NCBI GenBank assembly: GCA_007126835.1
Contig: SLAO01000009.1
Span: 1-19,798, forward strand
Length of the DNA: 19,798 nucleotides
Direction of reading: 5' to 3'
From: Nitriliruptorales bacterium
GTDB taxonomy: Bacteria; Actinomycetota; Nitriliruptoria; Euzebyales; Egibacteraceae
Part shown: in pieces, positions 7,774 to 14,294 of the stretch
Layout of the letters: every line of letters begins with the position of its first letter
How positions within the stretch are numbered: position 1 is the stretch's first letter
Position numbers and translations under genes: made by a program
Notes under the pieces: generated by a model
The model's input: only the letters and a program-made list of their open reading frames with translations
Databases searched by the model: none
Told to the model about the DNA's origin: nothing

Positions 7774-9405
7774 CTACGGCGTGCCCAGGACGCTGTCTAC
7801 CAACGCACGCGCCTCGTCAAGCAGTTGCGCGAGGTGCCCTTCGTCCCGGAAGCTCTCCGCGTAGATCTTGTACACGTCCTCGGTGCCGGAAGGTCGAGCC
7901 GCGAACCACCCCGAGGGCGCCACGACCTTGAGCCCGCCGATGGCCGCGTCGTTGCCGGGGGCCCGGGTGACGACCTCGCTGATCTGCTCGCCGGCGAGCT
8001 CGGTAGCGGTCACCTGCTGGGCCGACAGGCCCTTCAGCGCAGCCTTCTGCTCGCGCGTGGCCGGCGCATCGATGCGGCTGTACGCCGGTGCGCCGAAGCG
8101 GTCGGTGAGCTCCTGGTAGCGCTGGGTCGGGTTCTCCTCGGTGATCGCGGTCATCTCCGCGGCAAGGAGGCACAGGAGCAGACCGTCCTTGTCGGTGGAC
8201 CAAGCCGACCCGTCGAACCGAAGGAACGACGCGCCGGCGCTCTCCTCGCCGCCGAAACCGATGGTGCCGTCCAACAGGCCCGGCACGAACCACTTGAACC
8301 CGACGGGGACCTCGACGAGCCGGCGGCCGAGGTCAGCCGCGACCCGGTCGACCATCCCGCTGGTGACCAGGGTCTTGCCGATCCCGGCACCGGGCCAGTC
8401 CCGCGCACCACCGAACAGGTACGCCACTGCGGTGGCGAGGAAGTGGTTGGGGTTCATCAGCCCAGAGGGAGTCACCACCCCGTGGCGATCGCCGTCGGGG
8501 TCGTTGCCGAACGCGACGTCAAACCGGTTGGCGAGCTCGACCAGGCCCGCCATGGCGTACGGCGACGAGCAGTCCATGCGCAGCTTGCCGTCGTAGTCAC
8601 GTCGCATGAAGCCGAAGGTGGGATCAACCACCGGGTTGGTCACCTCGAGGTCGAGGTCATGGCGCTCGGCGATCGCCTGCCAGTACGCCACCGTCGCGCC
8701 GCCGAGGGGATCCGCTCCCAACCGGAGCCCCGCCGACCGGATCGCGTCGACGTCGATCACCGAGGGCAGGTCGGCCACGTAGGCACCCATGAAGTCGTAG
8801 CGACGGGCGTCGGCCAGTGCCTGCGACACCTGCTTCCGCGCGACGCCATCAAGGTCGCTTGCGAGCAGCCTGTTCGCTTCGTCCTGGATCCACCCGGTCG
8901 CATCGACGTCGGCCGGTCCACCTGACGGTGGGTTGTACTTGAACCCACCGTCAGGAGGCGGGTTGTGCGAGGGGGTGACGACGATGCCGTCAGCTCGCGG
9001 TCCGCTGGCGCGGTTGTGCTGCAGGATCGCGTGGCTGACCGCAGGCGTCGGCGTGTACCCGTCGTCGGCGTCGATGCGGACATCCACGCCGTGGGCGACG
9101 AGCACCTCGATGGTCGACTCGAACGCTGGCTCGGACAGTGCATGGGTGTCCCGGCCCAGGAACAACGGCCCGTCGATCCCCTCGCCCTTGCGGTAGCGGC
9201 AGGTGGCCTCGGCCATGGCGAGCACGTGGGCCTGGTTGAAGCTGCCTGCCAGGGACGACCCGCGATGACCCGAGGTGCCGAAAGCGATCGCCTCGGCGGG
9301 GTCTGAGGGATCAGGTTCGCGTTCGTAGTACGCCTGCTTCAGGGCTTCCACATCAACGAGCGTGGTGGGATCGGCCGGCTGGCCGGCGTGCGGGCTCGTC
9401 GTCAT
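7774..9405 (-). CDS. pgm: Phosphoglucomutase, alpha-D-glucose phosphate specific
   Basis: The enzyme interconverts alpha-glucose 1-phosphate and glucose 6-phosphate, linking glycogen, trehalose and nucleotide-sugar synthesis to glycolysis. The 543-residue product matches the E. coli Pgm type in length and motifs: AFGTSGHRG near the N terminus, catalytic phosphoserine Ser146 in TPSHNPPPDGG, the magnesium loop DPDGDR (302-307), the sugar-binding loop GEESAGA (386-392) and the phosphate-binding RPSGTED (504-510). Start ATG 9405 has GGAGA eight bases upstream; an in-frame extension toward 9612 crosses into the divergent epimerase and is rejected. It is divergent from the aldose 1-epimerase across 127 bp and convergent with the sirtuin. 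The GH65 product would be the beta anomer of glucose 1-phosphate, which this enzyme class does not accept well, so the two are linked only indirectly. Confidence 0.95.
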   Translation of the reverse strand: MTTSPHAGQPADPTTLVDVEALKQAYYEREPDPSDPAEAIAFGTSGHRGSSLAGSFNQAHVLAMAEATCRYRKGEGIDGPLFLGRDTHALSEPAFESTIEVLVAHGVDVRIDADDGYTPTPAVSHAILQHNRASGPRADGIVVTPSHNPPPDGGFKYNPPSGGPADVDATGWIQDEANRLLASDLDGVARKQVSQALADARRYDFMGAYVADLPSVIDVDAIRSAGLRLGADPLGGATVAYWQAIAERHDLDLEVTNPVVDPTFGFMRRDYDGKLRMDCSSPYAMAGLVELANRFDVAFGNDPDGDRHGVVTPSGLMNPNHFLATAVAYLFGGARDWPGAGIGKTLVTSGMVDRVAADLGRRLVEVPVGFKWFVPGLLDGTIGFGGEESAGASFLRFDGSAWSTDKDGLLLCLLAAEMTAITEENPTQRYQELTDRFGAPAYSRIDAPATREQKAALKGLSAQQVTATELAGEQISEVVTRAPGNDAAIGGLKVVAPSGWFAARPSGTEDVYKIYAESFRDEGHLAQLLDEARALVDSVLGTP

Positions 9406-9488
9406 GGGATGGTCTCCTCGTTGCGTCTGCGTGGGACCCACCTTGCCCGGATGCAAGCCGGTGTCCACCTGAGGCGATGTTCCAGGCA

Positions 9489-9494
9489 GCATAG
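9489..9494 (-). promoter_or_regulatory. Possible -10 box (TATGCT on minus) for pgm
   Basis: TATGCT on the minus strand fits the TAnnnT consensus and would give a leader of roughly 75-80 nt before the pgm start. No convincing -35 hexamer is seen. An inverted repeat CTTGC/GCAAG (9442-9457) lies downstream within that leader and could be a weak operator or hairpin. Confidence 0.25.
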
Positions 9495-9532
9495 GCACGG
9501 CCGAGGGTGGAGGGCAGAGCCAAGGAGCGGCG

Positions 9533-10447
9533 ATGGCAGCGACGCGTGGTGTGGATGCAGACGAGGTCGACGAAGAAGCGTTGACGTTGACCGCCGAGGG
9601 GGTGCAGGCCACGGTGGTGCCGCAGGTCGGTGGACGGCTGACATCACTGCAAGTCGCCGGAGTGGAGCGGCTGGTCGCCGGGGCAGAGCGCCTGGCGACC
9701 GGGGACCGCCCCGATCCGCTGGCATGGGGCTGCTACCCCATGGCGCCGTGGGTCGGCCGGCTGGAGGCCGCGCGAGTGACCTGGCGCGACCGCGACGCCT
9801 CGGTCCCGGCAGACCACGGCCGCCATGCGATCCACGGGCTGATGCATTCCCGGCCATGGGTCGTGCGTGAGCGCACCGCCACCACCGCGACCTTGGCCGC
9901 GCCGCTGCCGCCGGATTGGCCGTGGTCGGGAGGCGTCGAGCAGGAAGTCGCGGTCAGCCAGTCCTCCCTCACGGTCAGCGGCAGGGTGGACGGGGCGCAA
10001 CCGATGCCGGTGGCGCTTGGCTGGCACCCCTGGTGGCGCTTCGACGACGCCGCCTCGGTCGAGTTGCGCGTTCCCGCCGATCACGTCCTGGTCACCGACG
10101 ACGAACTCGTGGCGACCGGGGAGACCACACCGGTAGCGGGGGCGACCGATCTGCGGTCGGGCCCGCGCCTGGGCACACGCCGGTTGGATCACACCTACAT
10201 CGGGCTGCGCGGGCCCGTGCGGTTCGCATGGCCCGATGCCGTCGCGGAGCTCGAGCCTGGCCCGGGCGTCATGGCCGTCCACGTCTTCGTCACCGAACGC
10301 GCCGTCTGCATCGAGCCGCTGTCGGCCTGGCCCAACGCGCACGTGCTCGATGCCAGGGGGGTGGGTGGTACGGGCCTGGCGACCGTCGCCCCCGGCTTTC
10401 CGCTGCGGGCGGGCTGGCGGCTGCGATGGCGGCTGGCAGCAGGGTAG
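9533..10447 (+). CDS. Aldose 1-epimerase (mutarotase) family protein
   Basis: Aldose 1-epimerases interconvert alpha and beta anomers of free sugars or act on hexose 6-phosphates. The 304-residue product has the expected catalytic set: His101 in RHAIHGLMHSRPW, His165 in GWHPWW and Glu261 in CIEPLSAWPNAH. The N-terminal VVPQVGGRLTSLQVAG and PMAPWVGRLEAARVTW are also family-typical. There is no signal peptide, so it is cytoplasmic. ATG 9533 is preceded by AAGGAG with six bases between. The gene is divergent from pgm and is followed after 19 bp by a strong palindromic terminator, so it is probably monocistronic. A role in balancing anomers of glucose released by the nearby GH65 enzyme is an inference from proximity. 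Confidence 0.88.
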   Translation: MAATRGVDADEVDEEALTLTAEGVQATVVPQVGGRLTSLQVAGVERLVAGAERLATGDRPDPLAWGCYPMAPWVGRLEAARVTWRDRDASVPADHGRHAIHGLMHSRPWVVRERTATTATLAAPLPPDWPWSGGVEQEVAVSQSSLTVSGRVDGAQPMPVALGWHPWWRFDDAASVELRVPADHVLVTDDELVATGETTPVAGATDLRSGPRLGTRRLDHTYIGLRGPVRFAWPDAVAELEPGPGVMAVHVFVTERAVCIEPLSAWPNAHVLDARGVGGTGLATVAPGFPLRAGWRLRWRLAAG

Positions 10448-10466
10448 TGGCGTGCTGGGCGTGAAG

Positions 10467-10494
10467 AGGGGCCGCTGCCATGGCAGCGGCCCCT
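10467..10494 (+). terminator. 28-bp perfect palindrome, intrinsic terminator-like
   Basis: The arms AGGGGCCGCTGCCA (10467-10480) and TGGCAGCGGCCCCT (10481-10494) are exact reverse complements; the RNA would form a ~12-bp GC-rich stem with a 4-nt loop, followed by a short T run (TTT within CCCTTTG). It lies between the convergent epimerase (stop at 10447) and the small membrane protein on the minus strand (stop at 10556) and could serve both, mainly the epimerase. The T tract is short, as is common in high-GC genomes. Confidence 0.75.
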
Positions 10495-10555
10495 TTGCCG
10501 CGCACTCGACCGTACCGCACGCCCCCGCGCGGGCGTGGAAACGCAGCGGGCGCGG

Positions 10556-10768
10556 CTACACCTCACACTGTCCGGACCGGGTCCGACTCGCCCGGGCTGC
10601 CACGGCGCCGATCACGACGCCGGCCAGCAGGGCCAGGGGAAGCCCGGCAGGGAGCACCCACCACAGACCGGTGGCCAAACTGACCCCGGCTGCGATCGGG
10701 AGTCCCACCACCGCTGCGATGGTCATGCCGACTTCTTGCGGCGCCGTTCGGCGACCTGGCGTTCCCAT
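10556..10768 (-). CDS. Small membrane protein, two predicted helices, unknown function
   Basis: I do not recognise a family. The 70-residue product has a short polar N terminus, then two hydrophobic segments, about residues 16-34 (IAAVVGLPIAAGVSLATGL) and 38-56 (LPAGLPLALLAGVVIGAVA), and a short basic tail RASRTRSGQCEV. ATG 10768 was chosen because GGAAGG lies nine bases upstream; an inner ATG at 10726 would begin directly at the first helix, and a longer in-frame reading to 10909 has a low-complexity N terminus and overlaps the ung promoter region. The gap between the epimerase terminator and ung would otherwise be empty on both strands. It is divergent from ung. Coding status rests on the helices, the ribosome binding site and the placement. 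Confidence 0.5.
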   Translation of the reverse strand: MGTPGRRTAPQEVGMTIAAVVGLPIAAGVSLATGLWWVLPAGLPLALLAGVVIGAVAARASRTRSGQCEV

Positions 10769-10866
10769 CGCGGTGGCCCTTCCAGCCAACTGCCCCCCAC
10801 GGTGCCCCGCCCCGCAGGCCCCGACGCCGGTCGACCGGCCCTTGCTGGTCGGGACCTTCGTCCCGC

Positions 10867-10896
10867 CTGACGAGCCCCGGGTGCTTGGCGTAGTCT
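10867..10896 (+). promoter_or_regulatory. Candidate promoter for uracil-DNA glycosylase
   Basis: CTGACG (10867-10872), five of six matches to TTGACG, and TAGTCT (10891-10896), a TAnnnT -10 box, are separated by 18 bp. Transcription would begin near 10903, leaving a ~30-nt leader that holds the AGGAGG site of the TTG start. The arrangement supports the short start over longer readings of that frame. Confidence 0.45.
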
Positions 10897-10934
10897 CCTC
10901 GACCGGCACACCCAGGAGCGGCCAGGAGGCGAGC

Positions 10935-11618
10935 TTGGCGAGCGCGGGACTGCGGGACCTCGTCGGCCCCGGCTGGGTCGAGGCGCTGGATCCGGTGGCG
11001 GGTCGGATCGCGGCCCTCGGGAACTTCCTGCGCGCGGAGGTGGCCGCCGGCCGCCAGTTCCTGCCCAGCGGGTACCGGGTGTTCGCGGCGATGCAGCAGC
11101 CCTTCGACGCGGTCCGTGTGCTCGTCGTCGGCCAGGATCCCTACCCCACCCCCGGGCACCCGATCGGGTTGTCGTTCTCGGTCGCTGCGGACGTGCAACC
11201 ACTGCCCAAGAGCCTCCAGAACATCTTCACCGAGTACGGTCAGGACCTGGGCTATCCGCCTCCGGCCACCGGCGACCTGACGAGCTGGGCCCAGGACGGG
11301 GTCCTGCTGCTCAACCGGGTGCTCACCGTCGAGGCCGGCAAGCCGGCCAGCCACCGCGGCAAGGGATGGGAGGAGGTCACCGATCAGGTCATCCGGGCGC
11401 TCGTCGCCCGGGACGAGCCCCTCGTTGCGATCCTGTGGGGCCGTGACGCACGCCAGCTACGCCCCCTGCTCGGCGACACGCCCACGATCGAATCCCCACA
11501 TCCCAGCCCGTTGTCGGCCTCCAACGGGTTCTTCGGGTCCCGCCCGTTCAGCCGGGCCAACGCCATGCTCGCCGAGCGCGGGGCCCCGCCGATCGACTGG
11601 CGGCTGCCCTCGGCCTGA
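10935..11618 (+). CDS. ung: Uracil-DNA glycosylase, family 1
   Basis: Ung removes uracil from DNA, starting base excision repair of deaminated cytosine, a frequent lesion in a GC-rich genome. The 227-residue product has the family-1 motifs: water-activating Asp68 in VVGQDPYPTPGHPIGLSFSV, LLLNRVLTV (124-132), ILWGRDA and the His189 DNA-intercalation motif SPHPSPLSAS. The GQDPYPTPGH variant of GQDPYH is usual in actinobacteria. The start chosen is TTG 10935, which has AGGAGG five bases upstream and gives the normal family length. The frame is open upstream through the epimerase terminator region, but that portion has no resemblance to Ung. A GTG at 10881 in frame would lie upstream of the predicted -10 box. 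Confidence 0.93.
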   Translation: MASAGLRDLVGPGWVEALDPVAGRIAALGNFLRAEVAAGRQFLPSGYRVFAAMQQPFDAVRVLVVGQDPYPTPGHPIGLSFSVAADVQPLPKSLQNIFTEYGQDLGYPPPATGDLTSWAQDGVLLLNRVLTVEAGKPASHRGKGWEEVTDQVIRALVARDEPLVAILWGRDARQLRPLLGDTPTIESPHPSPLSASNGFFGSRPFSRANAMLAERGAPPIDWRLPSA

Positions 11619-11661
11619 AGACGTCGCCGCGGAACGTAGCCCCGCACCGGGCACCGTCGTC

Positions 11662-11667
11662 TACGCT
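11662..11667 (+). promoter_or_regulatory. Possible -10 box (TACGCT) for a leaderless transcript
   Basis: TACGCT fits TAnnnT and ends 7 nt before the ATG at 11675. No ribosome binding site precedes that ATG, which agrees with transcription starting at the start codon. No -35 element is evident. Confidence 0.35.
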
Positions 11668-11674
11668 GCCCCGC

Positions 11675-12205
11675 ATGGGAGACGACGAGGACGGCGCTGA
11701 CGCCCCGACGGTGTCCCACGAGTTCGTGTGGGTCGACGAGGACCAGCCGGTGCTCGGTGGCCAGTGGATGCTCCGCCGCGAGCAGGACGACGAGGCCCGC
11801 CCGGTCGTGCTGGCAGAGGCGGTGGCCGCCCACCGCGCCGGACAGACGCCGCGCGACCCGCTGCCGGTGCACGTCGGTGCCACCCTGCAGGTCGTGCAGG
11901 CCGCCGGGCATCTCGAGGATGACCTGTTCCCCGACGCGGCAGCCAAGCTGCAGTCCACGTTGCTGTCGGCCGAGACCGGCACCCCCGAGATCGATCCGGA
12001 CACGCCCCAGGGTGAGCGCGTGCGCCAGGGTGCCGAAGCACTCCAGAAGCTGTCCGCGGACCTCGCAGAGTTGGTCGAGGAGCAACTCGACGGAGGGTCG
12101 CTGGCTCACCTGCCTCCCGACACGACCCGCGCACTGTGCGAAGCCACCCAGGCCGCCTGGCGCATGCGGCGGCTCGTGGACCCGCCCGGCCCGCTGTACC
12201 TGTAG
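11675..12205 (+). CDS. Hypothetical cytoplasmic protein, helical, acidic
   Basis: I do not recognise a family. The 176-residue product has no signal peptide or membrane helix. It opens with an acidic MGDDEDGAD segment and a short beta-like stretch (HEFVWVDEDQPVLGGQWMLRRE), then a mainly helical remainder; residues ~125-145 (RQGAEALQKLSADLAELVEE) have heptad-like hydrophobic spacing. Codon use is like the neighbours. ATG 11675 is supported by a TACGCT box just upstream and no earlier in-frame start near it. It follows ung by 56 bp and converges with the aldo/keto reductase across 18 bp. The C terminus PPGPLYL looks defined rather than random. No function is proposed. Confidence 0.7.
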   Translation: MGDDEDGADAPTVSHEFVWVDEDQPVLGGQWMLRREQDDEARPVVLAEAVAAHRAGQTPRDPLPVHVGATLQVVQAAGHLEDDLFPDAAAKLQSTLLSAETGTPEIDPDTPQGERVRQGAEALQKLSADLAELVEEQLDGGSLAHLPPDTTRALCEATQAAWRMRRLVDPPGPLYL

Positions 12206-12223
12206 GCCCGGCGCGCGCCTGGA

Positions 12224-13123
12224 TCAGCCGCGGCGCAGGTAGCTGGGCTTGTTGCTGTCACCAAGCGCGGTGATCTTGGCGATCTCGGCTTCGGAGAGCT
12301 CGATCGCCGGCGCCGCGCAGTTCTCCTCCAGATGGGCCACTTGGCTCGTTCCGGGGATCGGCAGCATCACCGGGGAGCGGGCCAACAGCCAAGCCAGCGC
12401 GAGCTGCGCCGGCGTCGCGCCGTGGCGGTCGGCGAACTCGTCGAGGGCGCTGCCGGGTCTGGCGAGCTCGCCCACGGCCACCGGGTACCACGGGATGAAC
12501 CCGATCCCGGCGTCCTCGCATGCCTCGAGGATCTCCTCGTGCGCCCGGTCCGCCAGGTTGTAGCGGTTCTGGACGGTTGCGACCGTGGCGAGCTCCCTGG
12601 CCTCGGCCAACTGGGTGGTCGACACCTCGCAGAGCCCGATGTGGCGGACCTTGCCGGCTTCTTGGAGCTCGGTCAGCGCTCCGACCTGCTCGGCGAGGGG
12701 CAGCTCCCGGTCCACGCGGTGGAGCTGGAACAAGTCGATCTGCTCCACGCCGAGGCGTCGCAGGCTCAGCTCGCACTGCTGCTTGAGGTAGGACGGTCGG
12801 CCGACCGGGGTCCACTGATGCGGCCCGGTGCGGGTCAAGCCCGCCTTCGTGGCGATCACCAGCTCGTCGGGGTAGGGGTGCAGCGCCTCGCCGATCAGAC
12901 GCTCGGACACTTCGGGTCCGTAGCTGTCGGCGGTGTCGATGAAGGTGACTCCGAGGTCAACCGCGCGCCGCAGTACGCCACGGGCCTCGTCCGGATCCCG
13001 GGGTTCGCCCCAGACGCCGTCGCCGGTCAGGCGCATCGCCCCGTACCCCAGCCGGTGGATCTCGAGCTCCCCGCCGATGGCGTACGTCCCGCTTGCTGCG
13101 GCAGTCGCCTGGATGTCGGTCAC
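12224..13123 (-). CDS. Aldo/keto reductase
   Basis: AKR enzymes reduce aldehydes and ketones with NADPH in the cytoplasm. The 299-residue product is a TIM barrel with the complete catalytic tetrad: Asp63 and Tyr68 in FIDTADSYG, Lys93 in VIATKAGL and His135 in FQLHRVD. The cofactor-binding end is typical (MLPIPGTSQVAHLEEN). It resembles the general oxidoreductase branch that includes E. coli YdbC and plant pyridoxal reductase-like enzymes, so the substrate is open. Start GTG 13123 has GGGAGG six bases upstream; the longer frame to 13213 includes the intergenic dyad and is rejected. The gene is divergent from the membrane-anchored protein at 13264 and the gap holds a dyad and a direct repeat that may control it. 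Confidence 0.92.
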   Translation of the reverse strand: MTDIQATAAASGTYAIGGELEIHRLGYGAMRLTGDGVWGEPRDPDEARGVLRRAVDLGVTFIDTADSYGPEVSERLIGEALHPYPDELVIATKAGLTRTGPHQWTPVGRPSYLKQQCELSLRRLGVEQIDLFQLHRVDRELPLAEQVGALTELQEAGKVRHIGLCEVSTTQLAEARELATVATVQNRYNLADRAHEEILEACEDAGIGFIPWYPVAVGELARPGSALDEFADRHGATPAQLALAWLLARSPVMLPIPGTSQVAHLEENCAAPAIELSEAEIAKITALGDSNKPSYLRRG

Positions 13124-13171
13124 GCCGTACCTCCCTCTGTCGCAACCGAGCAGTTCTGTGAGGCAACCAGA

Positions 13172-13185
13172 CTGTCCCTGGACAG
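13172..13185. promoter_or_regulatory. Dyad CTGTCC-CT-GGACAG, possible operator
   Basis: Perfect 6-bp arms surround a 2-bp centre, overlapping a second dyad CCCTG-GA-CAGGG (13176-13187). It sits 49-62 bp upstream of the aldo/keto reductase start, where a repressor or activator site would be expected. The binding protein is unknown. Confidence 0.4.
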
Positions 13186-13201
13186 GGGAAATACCCACCC
13201 G

Positions 13202-13234
13202 CGCGATGGACATGACTACGCGATGGACATGACT
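13202..13234. repeat. 16-bp direct repeat with 17-bp period in a divergent promoter gap
   Basis: CGCGATGGACATGACT occurs at 13202-13217 and, without mismatch, at 13219-13234, separated by a single A. The repeat lies between the divergent aldo/keto reductase (start 13123) and the membrane protein (start 13264). The last six bases of the second copy, ATGACT (13229-13234), sit 17 bp before the TACCGT box and could act as its -35 hexamer. Confidence 0.85.
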
Positions 13235-13251
13235 GGCCGAGGAAGGACACC

Positions 13252-13257
13252 TACCGT
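13252..13257 (+). promoter_or_regulatory. Possible -10 box (TACCGT) for a leaderless transcript
   Basis: TACCGT fits TAnnnT, ends 6 nt before the ATG at 13264 and is 17 bp downstream of ATGACT, which matches TTGACA at four of six positions. A leaderless message starting at the ATG is the simplest reading. Confidence 0.4.
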
Positions 13258-13263
13258 GGGGTG

Positions 13264-13692
13264 ATGGACCAGCGACGACGCCGGATCGCCAACGTCCTCG
13301 GGGTGGCCTTCGGAGTCGTGCTCGTCATCGGCTTCGGTCTCGGGCGCGTCATGGGCGGGGCTCCTGCGTCCCCGGCCAGCTGCGACGACCCGACCCGCTG
13401 GGACCGGGCCGCCGCGGAGGTGGGCAGCGACGCGGCGGTGGTGGGCCCCGTGGCCGAGGTGAGCACCGTCGCAGAGGTGGGCGGAGCACCGACGTTCATC
13501 AACCTGGGCAACGCGCACCCGACGCCCGAGCGCTTCGACGTCGTGGTCTACGAAGACGTCCGCGATGAGCTCGACTCGACGCCTGAGCAGAAGTTCGGCG
13601 GCGAGGAGGTCTGTGTGGTCGGGCGCGTCCGGGAGCGTGACGGCGTGCCGCAGATCGTGCTGGACGCACCCTGGGCGATCGAGGTGCGGTAG
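13264..13692 (+). CDS. Membrane-anchored protein with an OB-fold-like domain
   Basis: The 142-residue product has a basic start (MDQRRRR), one hydrophobic helix at about residues 9-31 (NVLGVAFGVVLVIGFGLG) and an extracytoplasmic beta-rich domain. The pattern GAPTFINLGNAHP, RFDVVVYED, EEVCVVGRVRERDGVPQIVL follows the strand order of small OB-fold domains seen attached to secreted nucleases and in some nucleic acid-binding proteins (TFxNLGxxYP, FTVVIW, GKxVxVxGxVxxYxGxPQI). Two cysteines (SCDDP after the helix and EVCVV) could pair. ATG 13264 is chosen over the adjacent GTG at 13261 because of the promoter spacing; the difference is one residue. The domain call rests on pattern resemblance only. 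It converges with the duplicated-domain gene across 16 bp. Confidence 0.65.
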   Translation: MDQRRRRIANVLGVAFGVVLVIGFGLGRVMGGAPASPASCDDPTRWDRAAAEVGSDAAVVGPVAEVSTVAEVGGAPTFINLGNAHPTPERFDVVVYEDVRDELDSTPEQKFGGEEVCVVGRVRERDGVPQIVLDAPWAIEVR

Positions 13693-13708
13693 CGGTTCCC
13701 GAGGCGCG

Positions 13709-14221
13709 TTAGGTCTGCGCTGGCGTCGGCATGGGGTAGGGCCCTTCGATCTCCATCTCGATCTCGACTTCGAGCCGACCGCGACGCGACAGCTCAGCTT
13801 CGAACTCCCACTCGAGCCCGCCTTGGCGGAACCCCACCTCCACCTCCCGTGGGTTCTCCTCGTCGACCTCCATCGACCACCCCGGGTTGGTGGCCACCTC
13901 GACGAGGCGGAGGCTGCCGTCGTCGATCGCGATCTCGACCTCGCCGGCGTCGCCGACGGTGAACCGGCCGGGCTGGGCGGCTTCGTCCTCGGACTCGATT
14001 TCGACCCGGAGCAGGCCGTTGCGGTAGCGGACCTCGAGCTCGCGCTCCTCGCGACCCCGGGTGAACTCGACCTCGAGCCGGTCACCGTCCTCTCGGACCA
14101 CGCGAGGCGTCCATCCCTCCCTGGGGTGCACGCTGACCAGGCGGATCGAGTCCCCATCGGCGAGGAAGGTGACGCAGCCTGCCTCGCCGACCTCCCAGGT
14201 CCCATCACGAACTTCGACCAT
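13709..14221 (-). CDS. Unrecognised protein with two tandem copies of a ~70-residue beta-rich domain
   Basis: The 170-residue product has no signal peptide or membrane helix and is strongly acidic. It is built of two repeats: VGEAGCVTFLADGDSIRLV (from about residue 10) aligns with VGDAGEVEIAIDDGSLRLV (from about residue 89), and the alignment continues through GWTPRVV / GWSMEVD, LEVEFTRG / VEVGFRQG and LLRVEIESE / RLEVEIEME. Alternating hydrophobic and charged residues suggest long beta strands, perhaps a beta sandwich or barrel per copy. I do not recognise the family and propose no function. ATG 14221 was preferred over ATG 14227 because GGGGAGGG lies seven bases before the former and abuts the latter. 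It is in the same direction as the tryptophanase gene, 73 bp downstream of it. Confidence 0.72.
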   Translation of the reverse strand: MVEVRDGTWEVGEAGCVTFLADGDSIRLVSVHPREGWTPRVVREDGDRLEVEFTRGREERELEVRYRNGLLRVEIESEDEAAQPGRFTVGDAGEVEIAIDDGSLRLVEVATNPGWSMEVDEENPREVEVGFRQGGLEWEFEAELSRRGRLEVEIEMEIEGPYPMPTPAQT

Positions 14222-14294
14222 CGTCATCCCTCCCCGACCCTTGCGGCGTCCCCCAGTAATGCCCGATTCTCCTCGGGTCGACGCCCCAGCCGTG

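Noticed and set aside
7825..8925. 366-residue plus-strand open frame inside pgm
   Set aside because: Antisense shadow of phosphoglucomutase; no ribosome site or motif.
9442..9457. Inverted repeat CTTGC/GCAAG in the pgm-epimerase gap as an operator
   Set aside because: Only 5-bp arms with a 6-bp centre; easily due to chance, so mentioned only within the promoter entry.
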